Shown here: piece after piece, positions 20,670 to 33,475 of the stretch
Layout of the letters: the number at the start of each line of letters is the position of its first letter
Position numbering within the stretch: position 1 is the first letter of the stretch
Assembly (NCBI GenBank): GCA_009829735.1
Contig: CM020619.1
Span: 18,605,816-18,669,815, forward strand
Reading direction: 5' to 3'
Source: Pyropia yezoensis
Taxonomy: Eukaryota > Rhodophyta > Bangiophyceae > Bangiales > Bangiaceae
DNA length: 64,000 nucleotides
The notes under the pieces: model-generated
Told to the model about the DNA's origin: nothing
Databases searched by the model: none
Seen by the model: the letters and a program-made list of their open reading frames with translations, nothing else
Translations under genes and position numbers: made by a program

Positions 20670-20872
20670 GTAAGAGAGAACTCTCGATGAGGTTTGTAAA
20701 GCGCGGATTGAATGACAGTATTGTCACCGTGTGCACCGTTACTTGATTGGTTACAGGCTCCGTCACGAGTGCTGGCGTCTGCGGATCACCTGGTCGCCGA
20801 CTCCGCACGGTGCGCTGACCGTCACGGTGCGGTCGTGACGACTTCAACAAGTCTTGCGCGTGTGCTGGGACC

Positions 20873-22962
20873 GTGACCGCAGGTGCCAGTGGTCGAGAAA
20901 GTGGCGCCTCGAGACATGCTCATGGAGGCGCCCGCGGCGTTGCGCGGCGGAACGACGAGGGAGGCTCGCCGCGAAGGCGTAAGACTGGAGCAGCCGCGGC
21001 TACCTCAACCCCACACCGAGCCGCGTCCATCATTGTGATTATCGTTGCCCCCTCCCGCCCCCCGTTCCCACCGCCGCGGGCGTCGCAGCTTCCGCGGCCG
21101 ACCTTCGAGTCATGGCAGCCGCCTGACCCGATGTCAAGTGGCCGCCGGGCGGCCACCCCCCCCCCCCGGCGGCCGCCCCACCTCCGAAAGCTGGCATGTC
21201 CTCCGAGCTTGGCGCGGCGGCGGCGCTCACCGCCGGCCACCCCGACCACCCCTGCAAGCCGCAGGCGCTGCCGTAAAGGGTGCCGCCGGCCGCAATGGGA
21301 GAGGACGACGACTGTGGTGCGGCGGTTGCGGCGGCGGCGACGGCGGCGGCGGCGGGGTCAATCTCTTCCTACTCTCCCCGTTTGTGTCTGCCAACCTGAG
21401 CGAGTGGCCGATGCCTTCGGCCGCTGATGCCGAGCGGCCGGGTTACGGCGGTGGGGGGCGTGAGGCGCCGGCGTCGGCCGCATTCCCCACGCCGTCGTGG
21501 CCGCTGATGCGGCCAGCGGCGGCCGCGGCGGCCGTGGCCGGGAGCGTGGCAGCAGCGGGAGATGCAGAGGCAGTGACAGCGGCAGCGGCAGCGGAAACGG
21601 CAGTGACAGCCGCGGCGGCGGCGGCGGACCGTCGCTGCGGGTGCCGTCTGTTGACAAGCGGGCGCGCGCGCAGGAAAGCGTGCCGACCACCACGGGGGGT
21701 GCGGCGGCCGCCGCGGCAGGTGCCCCTGCCGCTGCCCGTTTGGCAGTGGGCGCTGTCGCGGGGGTGGCCGCGGCGGTCGCTGCGGGCGGAGGAGGGGGGG
21801 GCGGTGGGGGTGGGGGTGGGGTTCAGGGTGGTCGCGCCAGTCGTGGTCTGGGCGGGGGCGGTTGCCGCGGCTCCCGTCGGGCCGCCACAGATTGGGTGGG
21901 TTGGCTGCCGCAGACGGATGCGGGGCGGATGGAGGTGCTGCTGCCGCCGCCACTCCCCGCCCCGATGGTGCGAGTCGGCGGCGGCAGCGATGGCGGTGGC
22001 GGGAGGCGGGGTGCCCTCGGCACGGCGGGGGGCAGCGGCGGCGGCGGCGGCGGTGGCGGTGGCCGAGACGGGGGGGTGAGGACGCCCTAGGCCGCCACGC
22101 AGGAGGCCAACGAGGCGACCGCGGCGGCCGCCACGGCCGCTTCCGAGGCGGTGCTGTTGGGGGTGTTGCCACGTCCGCCGTCGGCAGGCGGCAGCCGCTA
22201 GGGGGTCTGCCACCGCACCTGCCGGCCACCCGACCCGCAGCGGCAGCGGCAGTTCCGGCGGTGCTCGCTGACCCGTTTGCGATGGGGGACGTGGAAGCCG
22301 CGGAGGTGGCGGCGGTCGCGGCGGGCGCCGCCTTCTCCGTCGCCGACGTGGGGGGCGCCGAGCCCTTTGGCTCGTTCCTGTGCGCCGCGCTGCTCCTGTC
22401 CTCTGTCCTGGCGGGGCCATCCGCATGGCGGTATTGAGGGCCGCGGTGGCCGCTGCCGCCTGTACAACCGCTGGCCTACGTGGAGGTGACGCACCCGCGG
22501 CGGGGCGGCGGCGGCGGCGGCCTCCCGCCGCCTCATGGCGGCGGAGATTAACGTGCTCCTTACGCCCCTCCCGCAGGGGTATGCGAGCATGCCGCGGCGC
22601 TGGCGGTGACGCTCAGCCGGTCGCTGACGTAGAGCAAGCGGCGCGCCGAGTGGCAGTAGCGCACGAGTTGGCGCTTGCCTGACGTGACCGTCCGGCTGGG
22701 CCCCGTCGGCGAGGCGCGCGGCATCATTGGGCCGGGCTTCCGCGAGTAGCTGACCATCGCGGTGGAGCGGCCCGACGGGACCGCCGCGATCGCGTCGGCG
22801 GCCGCGGCTGCGGCGGCGGTGGCGGCGGCGGAGGCAGCGGTGGCGGATGGTTCTGCCGGCCCGTGCGACGGTGGGCGCACAAGCGACGACCTCGACAACG
22901 GGCCCGCCATGGATTTTGTGCGGCTGGTATCGACGGCCGCGTCGAGGAAGGGCATGCACCAC
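20873..22962 (+). pseudogene. GC-rich Ala/Gly-rich coding-like region, copy A
   Basis: Plus-strand frames show protein-like stretches among low-complexity runs: NLSEWPMPSAADAERPG, PSLRVPSVDKRARAQESV, FAMGDVEAAEVAAVAAG, MAAEINVLLTPLPQGYASM, AMDFVRLVSTAASRKGMHH. They lie in different frames with stops between them. Some breaks differ between copies A and B (copy B joins more of the N-terminal part, 33476-35035, 519 aa), so sequencing indels explain part but not all. No family recognised. It lies downstream of the transposase gene and may be a host gene fragment or part of the transposon. Confidence 0.3.
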
Positions 22963-23292
22963 CGGGTGGTGGACGCGACGAGGGCACTAACCTTTTATTT
23001 TTTGCGCCCCCGCCTAACCGCCACGCTGCCGCCTACCACTGGCGCCGCTTCCGCCTCATCTTCCGCATCGCGTGGTGGGTGGGAGCACGCGGCGCTGGCG
23101 GCGGTGGCTGCGGCGGCGGCGGCGGCGGTGGCGGCGGCGCACCTGTGGCGCCGGGGGTGCTGGTTGTCTCCATCTCTTCCTCCCCTTTTATTACGTAAAG
23201 CCAGCGGCACACGCCGAGGAAGAGGCGGTAGAGCCACACTTGGGAAGGCGTTTGAGTCAAAGCGCAAAGTGATGATACGCGTGCTCACTAGT

Positions 23293-26200
23293 TCATTGCT
23301 CAGCATCCGGAAGAAATGCATTCAACAGATAGCGCATGTCCCACACGTTTTGCCCATTGGCACCAAACGATGGAGGAGACGGTCCCAATCCTAGGCGGCG
23401 GCACAATTCTGCAAAGTCGGGGACAATGTGTACAACCCGAATGATGTCACTGACAGGCACGGCGCGCAGCCGGACGTGACGTGACGCACTCGCCCCGGCA
23501 CCAGCTGTCGCGGTGGTCCACCGCAGCCTGGTGCACCCCCTGGCGGACAGGGGGCACTCGACGGCAGCCGTGACACGCTCCAATTCCGCCACGACAGCAA
23601 CGTCCACACCGCCGTCAAGACGCACCAACAAGCGCACGTGGCCATACTCTGACTCCGTCCCGGATGCCCGGTACGCGACATAATCGTACCACTTGCTGCC
23701 GTGAAACGCCTCAGAGGCGCGCACGACCTGCCTCAAGCGACGCCCATCCCCCAACCGCGCCTGGAAGAAGACGTGCTTGGGCACCGCTACGCGATCTCCA
23801 CAGCGTAGACCGATGACGACAGGCAATGACGACAGTCCGGGACGGGCCGCAAGAGAACTGAGCAAGTGGTGCTCTAGATGTACCGTCCGAGCGCGGCGGA
23901 GAGGACGACGCTGCTCCTCGCTGTCGGCCAAGTACCCATCGGCATAACGCAGGGGTTCCTCCCTGCCTTGCTGCGTCCGCGACGCAGCCGCGTTCTTCCG
24001 CAGGACGGCGCGCGTTCGTTGAGCGTGGCGGACGAGCTGCCGCGTGAAGTCCGTTCTCTTGTTTGTACGGTGGTAGTGCTTCTTTGCGTCCTTGTGCCTG
24101 CTCTCGTTAGCGCTCGTGTTGGCGTTAAGGATGTTCCCGTGGTACTTCACCGCATGAAGAAGATGGCACAGCAGGCGGTGGACTTTGGTAGTTCGTAGGC
24201 GCCCAAGGATGGGAGTGGCGTAGCAGAGGATGAAGTCCTGCGCCTGCTGTGCCAACGCCTGACCTTCAGACAGCGTCATTGGAGAGGAGCAAGCGTCGCC
24301 AAGGTGCCGGGTGATGCGGCCCACAAGGAGGGCGTACTCGCAGAACATGGCCGTCACTGCAGCGTGAAGAGGAGTAGAAGGGAAGACTGACCGGAACGCA
24401 CCCCAGTCGAACTCGCACCTCGACCCGTCGACGCCGCCGTCATCATCACCCTCATCCTCAACATTCTCATTCCCGTCGCCGGCGTCGTATTCTCCGTCTA
24501 CGGCCTCACCGTGCACGTTGCACAGCGAGCGCAGCAGTCGGCGAGCAGCCACGTCTCCGTCGTCCTCACTGCTTGCACCCGTTGTATTGCTGCCGCTGGA
24601 AGCCGCGCCACTTTCTAGACCTTCGGCGGGCTCTTGTCGATCAAAGAGACCAGCCACGAGAAATGCCAAGATTCACACTCCGTGGCGCTACTCGCGACCG
24701 GTGAATGAAGTTTGGTTTTCGTCTGACTTGACGAGGTAGCTGCCGACACGCACAGACACATACATAATGGACAGAAACAAGCAAGCGGGCAATACAAGAA
24801 AATTGTCAGTCAGGCATGCTGCAGATGCGCTTTCCAGGTGTTCCTAGTAAGCTCGTGGCCGCCACAGCGCGCACACAGCAACTGTCTCTGCAAAGAGGGC
24901 AACATTCACGGCGAATCCAGGTCCACGTACCCAGGTCGAACGCGTGAGGCCTTACTGCGCCGCCCGAGATCAAGGAGACGACGGTACGCCTCCACGTACG
25001 TGGCTGTGAAGCTGCCATGGAGCGGTGGACGGTCGCCGCTCATGCTGGGGAAGATCCGCAATAAACGGTGGACAAGCAGGCGCGTGATGCCCAGGTCCAG
25101 AACCTGCACAAGAGGTGTAACTTGTAGCACAAGACGACTCAAGCAACATCGTCCAGAAGCCCAATGTGAGGTCACGACGCCTTCTAACGCCGCAGCAGTC
25201 ACATGCGCTCGCAAGAATCGAAAGCCACGCAAAAACACCAAGCCATTCATAGCCAGACTTACGTGCAGGACATCCAGAGCTACGATCTTGTACAAAAGGA
25301 AGAAAGGGGTGCCAAGACCAGCTATAGCGGCAAGAGCCGGAGGTTGGCCATTGATGCTCAGGGTCCTCTCGAGGTGATCCCGCCGCTGCTTCCCTCTTCC
25401 ATGGACTCGATCGCCGTGCACCTCCAGCTGCCGCATGGTCAGCGAGAGAGCATTTCTCTCCCCCGCACACATTTCTGCAGGCGTGCCCAGGTCCTTGAAA
25501 AGCACATCGCAAATAGAGCACGGTCTGTAGCACATTCTCGGTTTGAAGCACAGCACCGCGCGCTCCTCTGGCTGATCACAGATGTACAGGAGCAAGCGTG
25601 GGAAGGCCAGAAGAGTCCCGTGCTCTCCCCCCGGCACGGGCACGCCGGTATGGCTGGCGGAGATGAACTCCCGGAAGGCCAAGTAGAGTATCCTTTGCAG
25701 GACCAAAATGCGCCGTTGACGGGACCGCTCTGCGCCAGCCGACCCTCGCTCGGTTGTCACTTGTGGGATGTACGCAATGTCGTACCATTCATCCTTTCCT
25801 GTAATCGCGTTCAGGACACGCACACGCACAGGATACAGCTTGTGCGCTGTGCACAGGAGAATGAGGACGACGCATAAAAGAGCACTCGCGGCGCAACAAG
25901 CAACTGCCAGTTAGACACTCCCGTTGCAGACTTCCCACGACGTCACTCCCTCGGTCGCTCTCTCACTGAGGAACATGAAGTTGCGAAAAGCAACACGAGC
26001 GCTTACTCGTAAGCATCGCCGCTTGACGAAATGCACGGGGGCCGCCGAATTCACGGCTTACCAGCTGCACCGCAGGCACAGGTATAGCCCAAGTTCGGTG
26101 TCTACCGAACTGCCAACTGTCTCCCACCTCCATCTCACGTCCGCCGACGAACCAGCCTCAATGCGCTCACACGCTCGACATCAAGAACGCCCACTCGAGA

Positions 26201-27398
26201 GCGGTGCGCGTCCATGCACTCGAAAAATGCAACAAGCACACACCGAGAGGCCGAGAAAAGAGAAGCTCCACGTACCTGCCGAGGATGAGATGACGCAGCT
26301 GTCACTGTAGGCGTGGATCCCGAGCACAAACGCAGCAGGCCCGTGGTCGCGTTTCACCTGCTCCTCACAGAGTCGAAACGCATCGCCGTCAAAGGGTGTT
26401 TCCCTGTCGTCCGAGGGCCCTTCGCCTTCGCCCCCTCTCGCCCAGTACCGCACCTTGAAGGTCGCCTTGAAGTCGCCCAAAACGACGCCCAGGACGCTGC
26501 GGTAGTAGCCCTCAAAAGACTCGTCCAACGCAATCAGGCGGCACGAGAACCACTCCTCGCGCTGTACCGCCTCGTCAATGTCGTCGCTGAGCGCCTGTTG
26601 GAAGGCATGGGGCGCTGGAAAGAAGTCCCGCAACCTCCTTGGTGCCGCTGGCTCAGAAGGGCGGTCCGATTCCCACTCAAAGAAGAGCTCCCAAAGGTCG
26701 CGATTGCCGCTGCTCGACAGGCCACACCCACCAGTCTTGAACGCGAAGGACTGCACAGAGCGCAGCCGCCGCGTGTTGAACCTTCCCGCCTTGGAGTTAG
26801 CCCGCTGCTTGACGAGAGGGGTACTGCGCGCCATATCTCGATACGCCTCGTAGATGCCACGAACGTGCGTTGTCACAGAAGGGTAGACCACCTCAGGTGG
26901 AGGCTCCGATTGATCGCCAACGGACTGCGCAAGCCGCGGACGCTTACGGGCTCGCGCTTGGGTCGCAAACTGTTGTCGAGTAGACCGAAGAAGGGGTCCA
27001 AGCTCGTCGCCAGAGTCGCGTTGGATGCCTTGCTGCTCGTCGTAGTTGCCGTCTTCGGGTACGTGTTCCTGACGCGCACATGGGCATAATCCGGCCTCTG
27101 CGTGCCGCGCAGCACCATCAACGTCTTTTCTGGTTCTGCCGTCATGGTTGGCAGGTAGCGGTGGCCTGGCGTCGTGCTGCTGCGCAGATGCACTGGGTGC
27201 ACACGGTCCAGCGCCCTGCCCTGCCGCCGGAAGGATAGAAGAGCCAGCATTACCAGCAGGCCGCACAGCAGCAGAGGGGGGATGAGTCTCGCCTCTGTGT
27301 GCTGTCAACTGGTGCCTCCTGAGAGTGCCGCGAGAAAACGGGGCGCGCCAGCAAATGAGGCACTGGAGGGCTGCACGAGAAATGGGCACATCTGACAT
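23293..27398 (-). CDS. CACTA/Plavaka-like DNA transposase, copy A (spliced)
   Basis: Exon 1 starts at ATG 27398 (MSDVPISRAALQ) and carries a C2H2 finger (CLICWRAPFSRGTLRRHQLT, then AH). It ends ...FVLGIHAYSDSCVISSSA at 26276 with a gtacgt donor. A 429-bp intron (26275-25847) with a pyrimidine-rich tctcctgtgcacag acceptor joins it to HKLYPVRVRVLNAI and DEWYDIAYIP. The N-terminal zinc finger, the SD..SS...YPV....N block, YIP, CYRPCSICDVLF and LDVLHVSLAMNGLVF fit Plavaka/CACTA-group transposases. Exon 2 runs to about 24956 (gtaagg donor). A further intron leads to exon 3 (about 24632-23293), with LCHLLHAVKYHGNILNANTS and RHKDAKKHYHRTNKR; its acceptor is my best guess. No terminal inverted repeats found. 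Confidence 0.6.
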
Positions 27399-29467
27399 CG
27401 TGTCTGTGGGGAAGAGGGAGGGTCGCATCAAGCAGATGGAGTAGGCAAGCACGCTGGCACGACGTAGCATGGGCTCAGAGATAAGAGAGCGTCTCAGCCA
27501 TGCGCGTAGCCTTGGGTGTCGTGCCATCCAAAAGAGCTCACTCTCCCTGCGAAGGCCCTCTTCCTGTGCACGACGTACTCGACAATCTCTCAATGCGGCC
27601 GCACAGGCAAGTCCCCGCTGCGCTCAGAGGTCAAGCATGGCGCTCACCCGGAGCACTGACAAAGGCAGGCAAGACACGCCGGCGTGTAAGAACACAAGCC
27701 ATCAGTGACCAACGAGCCAAGACCGCTCAGCCACGGACACGTCACGTCGCTGTTGGTCAGTGGTGGCCACCGCGAGGTCGGAGCTCCAGCCCGTGAAAAG
27801 GCCCCAACGGTGCATGAGAAGCGTGTGCGGCAACGAGAGGCTGAGCGCGCCCCGTCTCCTGGAACATGGTGTCTGCTCGACAACCACACCTTGCTGCTCC
27901 CGAGAGTGCAGCGCTGCTGTCGCGCACCCACGCACAGAAGAAGCGAAGAGCGTCAAAACATACCTGGGCATGCAATCAGCTGGCAGCTCCTCCGAGAGCC
28001 CCCTCCCGTGCTGCTCTATGAGAAGTTGCGGGGCGCGGGTAAACTCGAGAACAGGCATTGCCGTGGCCGGGCCACCGCACCACGCCGCATCGCCGTGGCG
28101 CCGACCTTTTGAGCCTGCATCGCCATCCCGTCGCAGGATGGCAGCATCCCCCCGAGCGGGGCAACCGAAGAGACCGGGCGCCCGCCCAGGATGCCCAGTT
28201 TCGCGCCGGTCATGGTGTGGCGCACGTCGGTCAAGTGCATCCAAGGCGCGTGTCGCGAACGATCGTCGAATTCCACAAACAAGCATGAATCGTCGACTGC
28301 CCGGAACGAGATTGAATGATTTGATATGTGTCAAGTAGCCGTGAAAGCCAATAGGAAGCGAGATAAGCACGAGTTAATTGTATTCCGCTTGGTCGAGTGC
28401 TGTCCACTTCTGAGTGCACCATTTCATTGCATAATCGTCGGACCACTTCACTTGCCGCGCTGTCCGTTCAATCGCAGTTCGCACCTGCCTCACGAGAGCT
28501 GCGGGCACCCGGGTTGCACCACGCGTTGAGCGAGGAGCCGCCCTCGACCCAGCGCCGTCCAAAGCCTTTCCAGCCTCTCAAGACGCCGACCACACGCGGT
28601 CTCGAGCCCACCTGGGACTCTCCCTCCCTTCTCTGAGTGCTCGAACCACGCCTTCGTCGCCGTAGTGGCGTGCATTCACGGTGCGTGCCGTTTTTGTTGT
28701 TTCTTTTGGACGGAGCGCTGTGTTGTGAGTCGAGTGCTCGCCATCGTGGCGGAGTTCATCTCCCGACACTGGCGCGCTGGGCTGTGGCAGGCTTGATGCT
28801 GGGCTGCTGTCCGACCTCCTGATAACGTGTGGCTGTGCGTTCTCAAAGACTTGTGCTCGGTTTTGGTCTGGAAGCAGGCGCTCTTGCGGGGGCGATTGCA
28901 TCTCCCCGGGCGGTACCGGCGTATGTCCTAAGCCATTGCAGCAAGAATGGCCTCTCCTGGTGCTCTGCCGCGCGTTTGAGCGCAGCACGCTGCGGGGGGG
29001 CGGAAGGCAGTCTGAAGCGCTTAAGAGTGGTGACGGCGCGACTTCGGGGGGGTGCGCACGGAGCCACCGGCGCTCTCCTCACAACACCGCCGTCGCTCCC
29101 ACTTTGAGCGCCCAACCTCCAGCACCAGCATCCCTGTCTTGGCAACACGCCGCCCATCGTCAGTCCTCTTTGGGGGCGCTTATCGGCGGCAGTGTATGTT
29201 CAGTGTGGCGCTCTTGACGATGGCTTTTATGTCGGCCACTTGCTTCGTTTGTGCTTGTCCCTCTGGCATGTACGGTCGCTCCGTCCTCCTGCTGGCATTG
29301 ACTTTGCGGGCGTAGCTGCTAACCCTCCCTCCAATCCGCTCAACTCTCCTCACGATCAGCTCTGTTCACTTCTCCGATTGCACCGCCTTCCCAACTTGCT
29401 CCCGTTGCACCTTCGATACGCTTGTGGTTTTTTCTGGCTGGATGTCGGTGCTCATTGCCTCCACCAG
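27399..29467. other. Divergent intergenic region of the transposon, copy A
   Basis: Lies between the divergently read transposase and accessory ORF and should contain both promoters. A short minus-strand frame at 28016-28282 (88 aa, beginning MFVEFDDRSRHAPWM) has ordinary composition and could be an upstream exon; other frames here look random. Copy B equivalent is 40001-42066. Confidence 0.4.
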
Positions 29468-31280
29468 ATGCCGCGTGCACCGAAGCGTCCTGCCCGCCCG
29501 GCGCTTCCTTCCAGTGGTGGGCAGCGCCGCCGACTGAATGCTCGTGCCAGTCCGTCGGGGGCGGTGCCTGAAGCCAATTCCAACAAAGGCGCGGGAGCTT
29601 CTTTTACTGTCAGGAATGTCCTCTCCATGAGCTCTGATGCGTCGCCATCCACGCCTGTCCGTTCTGTTGGCGGTGCTCTTCGCGCGCCTTCTGGCGCTCC
29701 CGTTAATGGCGAGGGAGCTCCTGGAAACGGCGAGGGGGCTCGTCAGCCGCGGCCTCCCTCCGCCACTGCCCAGGACGAAGGTGATGGTGGAGCATCTGCG
29801 GCTCGCGCCGCTGCTCTCGCCGTCCTGCGCGACGCTGTGCGCCCCCTTGGCAGCGACACCACGGAGACTACCGAGGCTACCGCGCCTCCGAGTCCTGGTC
29901 CTGCTGGCGGAGCGGCAATTGCTCGCCGCCCGACCGACCCGCAGGTCCAGCCCAGGGCCTCCGCGGCTCGCCGTCCGGCGTCACCGCCGATCAGCTCTGA
30001 ACGGCCCCCTCATCTCCCGGCTCGACGTCGGCGCCGTCGACGGCGCCCTCTACGGCGCCCTCTACGGCGCCATCCACGCCGCAGGGGTCGACCACACTGG
30101 CAGGTGCCATCAATATCGGCACGCGTCCGCTGCGCCTGCAGCAGGTGGCGGTTTCTACGAACGTTGATAACGTCCTGGAGACTGTTCGTGACATCCTTGT
30201 CAAGGTAGAGCTCATTGCTCGTGGCCAAGAGCTTCTGGCCATGGCTGTCAGCTCCTTGCATGGGGCTGTCACAGTTGGCTTCAAGGACTTGTCGGACGCG
30301 ATTAAGCAGATGGCGACAGTGTGGATGGCGGTGCGCCGGCCACCAACGCCCAGGTGGCCGAGACGCTGGGCAAGGTCCAGACCATCAAGCGGGGCTTCAG
30401 GGAGCGCGAGATGAAGCGCATCGCCGAGGCGGCCCGCAGTGCCGACGTTTACCTGGACACCGCTCGGACGTGGAATGACGTCACGGAGGTGACCATGCAA
30501 TCCCTGGACATGGATCGGTCGGCTGCGGCGCAGTGGCTTCTGAGCACCATCCGCTTGCCCACTCGCCGCGATGCGAGCGTCCTAGTCGCCATGCGCGCCT
30601 GCGTGCCCATCCTCCGCGCGAAGCCGCACCTGATGCAGACGTTGAAGGAGATTGTGTGCTCTGCTTTCTTTACAGGTATTGGGCAGCCTCGCGAGAACCT
30701 CTCCCCCGAGACCTCCACGCTCTGGCTGAACAACCAGGCGTACTTGCTGTCGGAGCGTGGGCGGCCGTCCTTTATGACAGGTATGGCGGGGATGCTCCGC
30801 CATGTTGGGGCCAACGACATGGTGAAGGAGGCCCTGAACTTTGGCGCGCGGCCGGTCATCCACACGACGACGGGCCACATCGCGCTCGGCTCGTGCTTCG
30901 TGCGTGCCACGTTGGAGAGCAAGGCCGGCGTGCGCTCGGGTCGTCGCTCGGGCGTCGGGGAGGGCATATATGACATGTGGGTTGCGGAGCTGGCACGCGT
31001 GGATGCGGTGCTGCCGAAGGATGACGAGGTGCACTCTGGCCTGCGACTGATCGACGGCCGTGACGTCAATCGTGCTGTTGTCGACGCAAGTGGAAACGGA
31101 GACGGCGTCGTTCCTCCCCACGACATCAACGCCGCCTTGGCCGAGGTGGCCAATGACCAGGTCAAGGCAGACGCTGAGGCTGCGGCCGATGGTGCCGCTG
31201 GCCCTGCAGTGGCCACCGGGGCGGGGTGCGCCCTGATGGCGAAGATGGCGGCACTGCCTCAACTGCCGCGCGGGGGGTGA
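29468..31280 (+). CDS. Accessory ORF of the transposon, copy A (frameshifted)
   Basis: Starts ATGCCGCGTGCACCG at 29468. Relative to copy B one G is missing near 30320 (gacagtgtgg against gacaggtgtgg), splitting the frame, and one G is extra near 31224, removing the stop used in copy B so the frame runs to 31280. Protein described under copy B. Confidence 0.55.
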
Positions 31281-32770
31281 AGTGTGAGGCGTGTTTGTGT
31301 GTGCGGTCACATGGGCGGCAGCTGTGGGGACGTGGCCGCGTGCGAGTGCGTACGCGCTGGCCCGTTGCAAGCCTGATCTTGAGCGCTCCTCGGACTGCAG
31401 CTCTTTGTGTTTGCGTTTGTTGCGTGCTGTGGCGCCCTCCTCTCTGTCTTCACATTCCATGCACCCGGTTGTGAGCACTGGTGTGCGCGCTCGTGCGTGC
31501 TGCTTGTCGTGTGCTTGCGCTCGATTGTCATGCAGCGCCGGTGAGTCTGCACCTTAATTCTGCTGCTGGGCATTGCCTCCGGCGTGCCTGTCTTGCGCTG
31601 TCCTCTTTCTGTGCGTGTGTGGGCGTGTGTGCCTGTGTGTCTTGGACTATCTCTTCTTCGTTTTGATTCCTTTGCTTGGATTGGAGCTTCTCCACACCGT
31701 ACCGTGTGATATGCACGTTAGTTGGCATGCATAAAGGCGCCACCATTATGGTGGCGGTTCGCCACGCCGCTGCCCCCATGCCGTGGAGCCCGCACAGTCG
31801 GTGCGTGTGGTCCACAAGTGTCATCCTCCGGCATCTTGAGATACCTGTCGCCAGATGCGCATCTCAGGATCCGCCCGTCATGCGGTGCCAGTGTCTCAGG
31901 AAGCCCCCATCTTGGGATGCCAGCGTCATGAGATGGGCCTTCGTTGTGGACTGACGGACATTGAAGGCACCTGTTTCTCCCTTTACTATTGGACGAGCTC
32001 TTCAGTAAGCTTTAGTCTCGAGATCCGTGCTCATCGAGGCCTCGTCGACTTTTACGCATCCTGAAGTCCATCGGGACTCGAACGAGAAAGCGCCTTGATG
32101 GCACATCTCACGCACGTCGAGGTCCGACGAATTGGAGCTCTTGATGGGGAATAGTTATTCGTGACGATGGGTCCTGCGCAGTGCGGCTTATAGTGGTGTC
32201 ACGGAAACGGCCCGATTTCTTGCTCAGATCTGTTGACCATTTCTTGCAACCCCTCCGTATGGTTTGCTGGAGGCCTACAAATGTTCGGACAGGTTCCGCA
32301 CGGAGGCCACGTGCTCACGATACACGACGTAAAGCGTCGTCATCAGACCTCTCTGGTGATGTGCTTTGAGCACATGGCCGTCGTGCAAACTATACCGCTC
32401 GGCAAATGTAAGCAAGTAGACAAAAAGGGAGCTTGCACAAACGCTCAAAACAAAGTGCAAAACCATGCAGCTTCGCGTAACATTTTTGACAATATCTCAT
32501 TTTTAGGTAATGCTTGTTGAAGGCTTAGCAGTGATTGCTGACTCGCTGGCGATGAAGAATGCCGCGTTCTCATGTCTGCAGCGGCCGCGGCCGGTCAAGC
32601 GGAATCTGATTGCGTAGACTCATTGTCTCCAACTGTGTCTTAGCATATACAAATCTTTTTCCACTTCCAGAGTCTTACTTTAAATACGATTCGTACTTGT
32701 ACGTCAGAACCTGCCACCTGCAGCTAGCTGCAACCGCCTGCTTGAGCTCCCTAATGGCTGTTGCTTCCGC
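31281..32770. other. Downstream flank of accessory ORF, possible transposon subterminal region (copy A)
   Basis: No gene. It contains a perfect 19-nt palindrome at 31738-31756 (cgccaccat t atggtggcg). Between 31815 and 31940 there is a cluster of related short words in both orientations: gcatcttgagatac, agatgcgcatct (perfect palindrome), gtgtctcagg, catcttgggatg, gtcatgagatggg. Such clusters resemble subterminal repeats of CACTA-group elements. An end with TIR and target duplication was not found. Copy B equivalent begins at 43837. Confidence 0.4.
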
Positions 32771-33270
32771 NNNNNNNNNNNNNNNNNNNNNNNNNNNNNN
32801 NNNNNNNNNNNNNNNNNNNNNNNNNNNNNNNNNNNNNNNNNNNNNNNNNNNNNNNNNNNNNNNNNNNNNNNNNNNNNNNNNNNNNNNNNNNNNNNNNNNN
32901 NNNNNNNNNNNNNNNNNNNNNNNNNNNNNNNNNNNNNNNNNNNNNNNNNNNNNNNNNNNNNNNNNNNNNNNNNNNNNNNNNNNNNNNNNNNNNNNNNNNN
33001 NNNNNNNNNNNNNNNNNNNNNNNNNNNNNNNNNNNNNNNNNNNNNNNNNNNNNNNNNNNNNNNNNNNNNNNNNNNNNNNNNNNNNNNNNNNNNNNNNNNN
33101 NNNNNNNNNNNNNNNNNNNNNNNNNNNNNNNNNNNNNNNNNNNNNNNNNNNNNNNNNNNNNNNNNNNNNNNNNNNNNNNNNNNNNNNNNNNNNNNNNNNN
33201 NNNNNNNNNNNNNNNNNNNNNNNNNNNNNNNNNNNNNNNNNNNNNNNNNNNNNNNNNNNNNNNNNNNNNN
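32771..33270. other. 500-N assembly gap
   Basis: Exactly 500 N, a fixed-size scaffolding gap rather than a measured distance. Because its flanks are the same sequence, the true distance is probably negative (an overlap). Confidence 0.98.
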
Positions 33271-33475
33271 CTGTAAGAGAGAACTCTCGATGAGGTTTGT
33301 AAAGCGCGGATTGAATGACAGTATTGTCACCGTGTGCACCGTTACTTGATTGGTTACAGGCTCCGTCACGAGTGCTGGCGTCTGCGGATCACCTGGTCGC
33401 CGACTCCGCACGGTGCGCTGACCGTCACGGTGCGGTCGTGACGACTTCAACAAGTCTTGCGCGTGTGCTGGGACC

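Larger units (their letters stand above)
20670..32770. repeat. 12.1-kb block, copy A (end of left contig)
   Basis: From ctgtaagagagaactctcga at 20670 to gttgcttccgc at 32770 the sequence is repeated at 33271-45371 in the same orientation with the same total length (12,101 bp). Differences are rare substitutions (for example gggttacgg against gggtttcgg) and single-base indels, mainly in homopolymers, which cancel out overall. Copy A ends exactly at the N gap and copy B begins exactly after it, the signature of two overlapping contig ends scaffolded without merging. Confidence 0.95.

Noticed and set aside
23286..23290. CACTA motif as terminal end of the transposon
   Set aside because: Only five bases, two bases beyond the transposase stop codon, and no matching TAGTG end with target duplication was found on the other side.
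24615..24797. 60-aa minus frame beginning MYCPLACF as a transposase exon
   Set aside because: Possible acceptor at its start, but it ends at a stop inside exon 3 sequence in another frame, so it cannot connect to the rest.
32610..33453. Open frames spanning the N gap
   Set aside because: They consist mostly of unknown residues translated from N and have no meaning.
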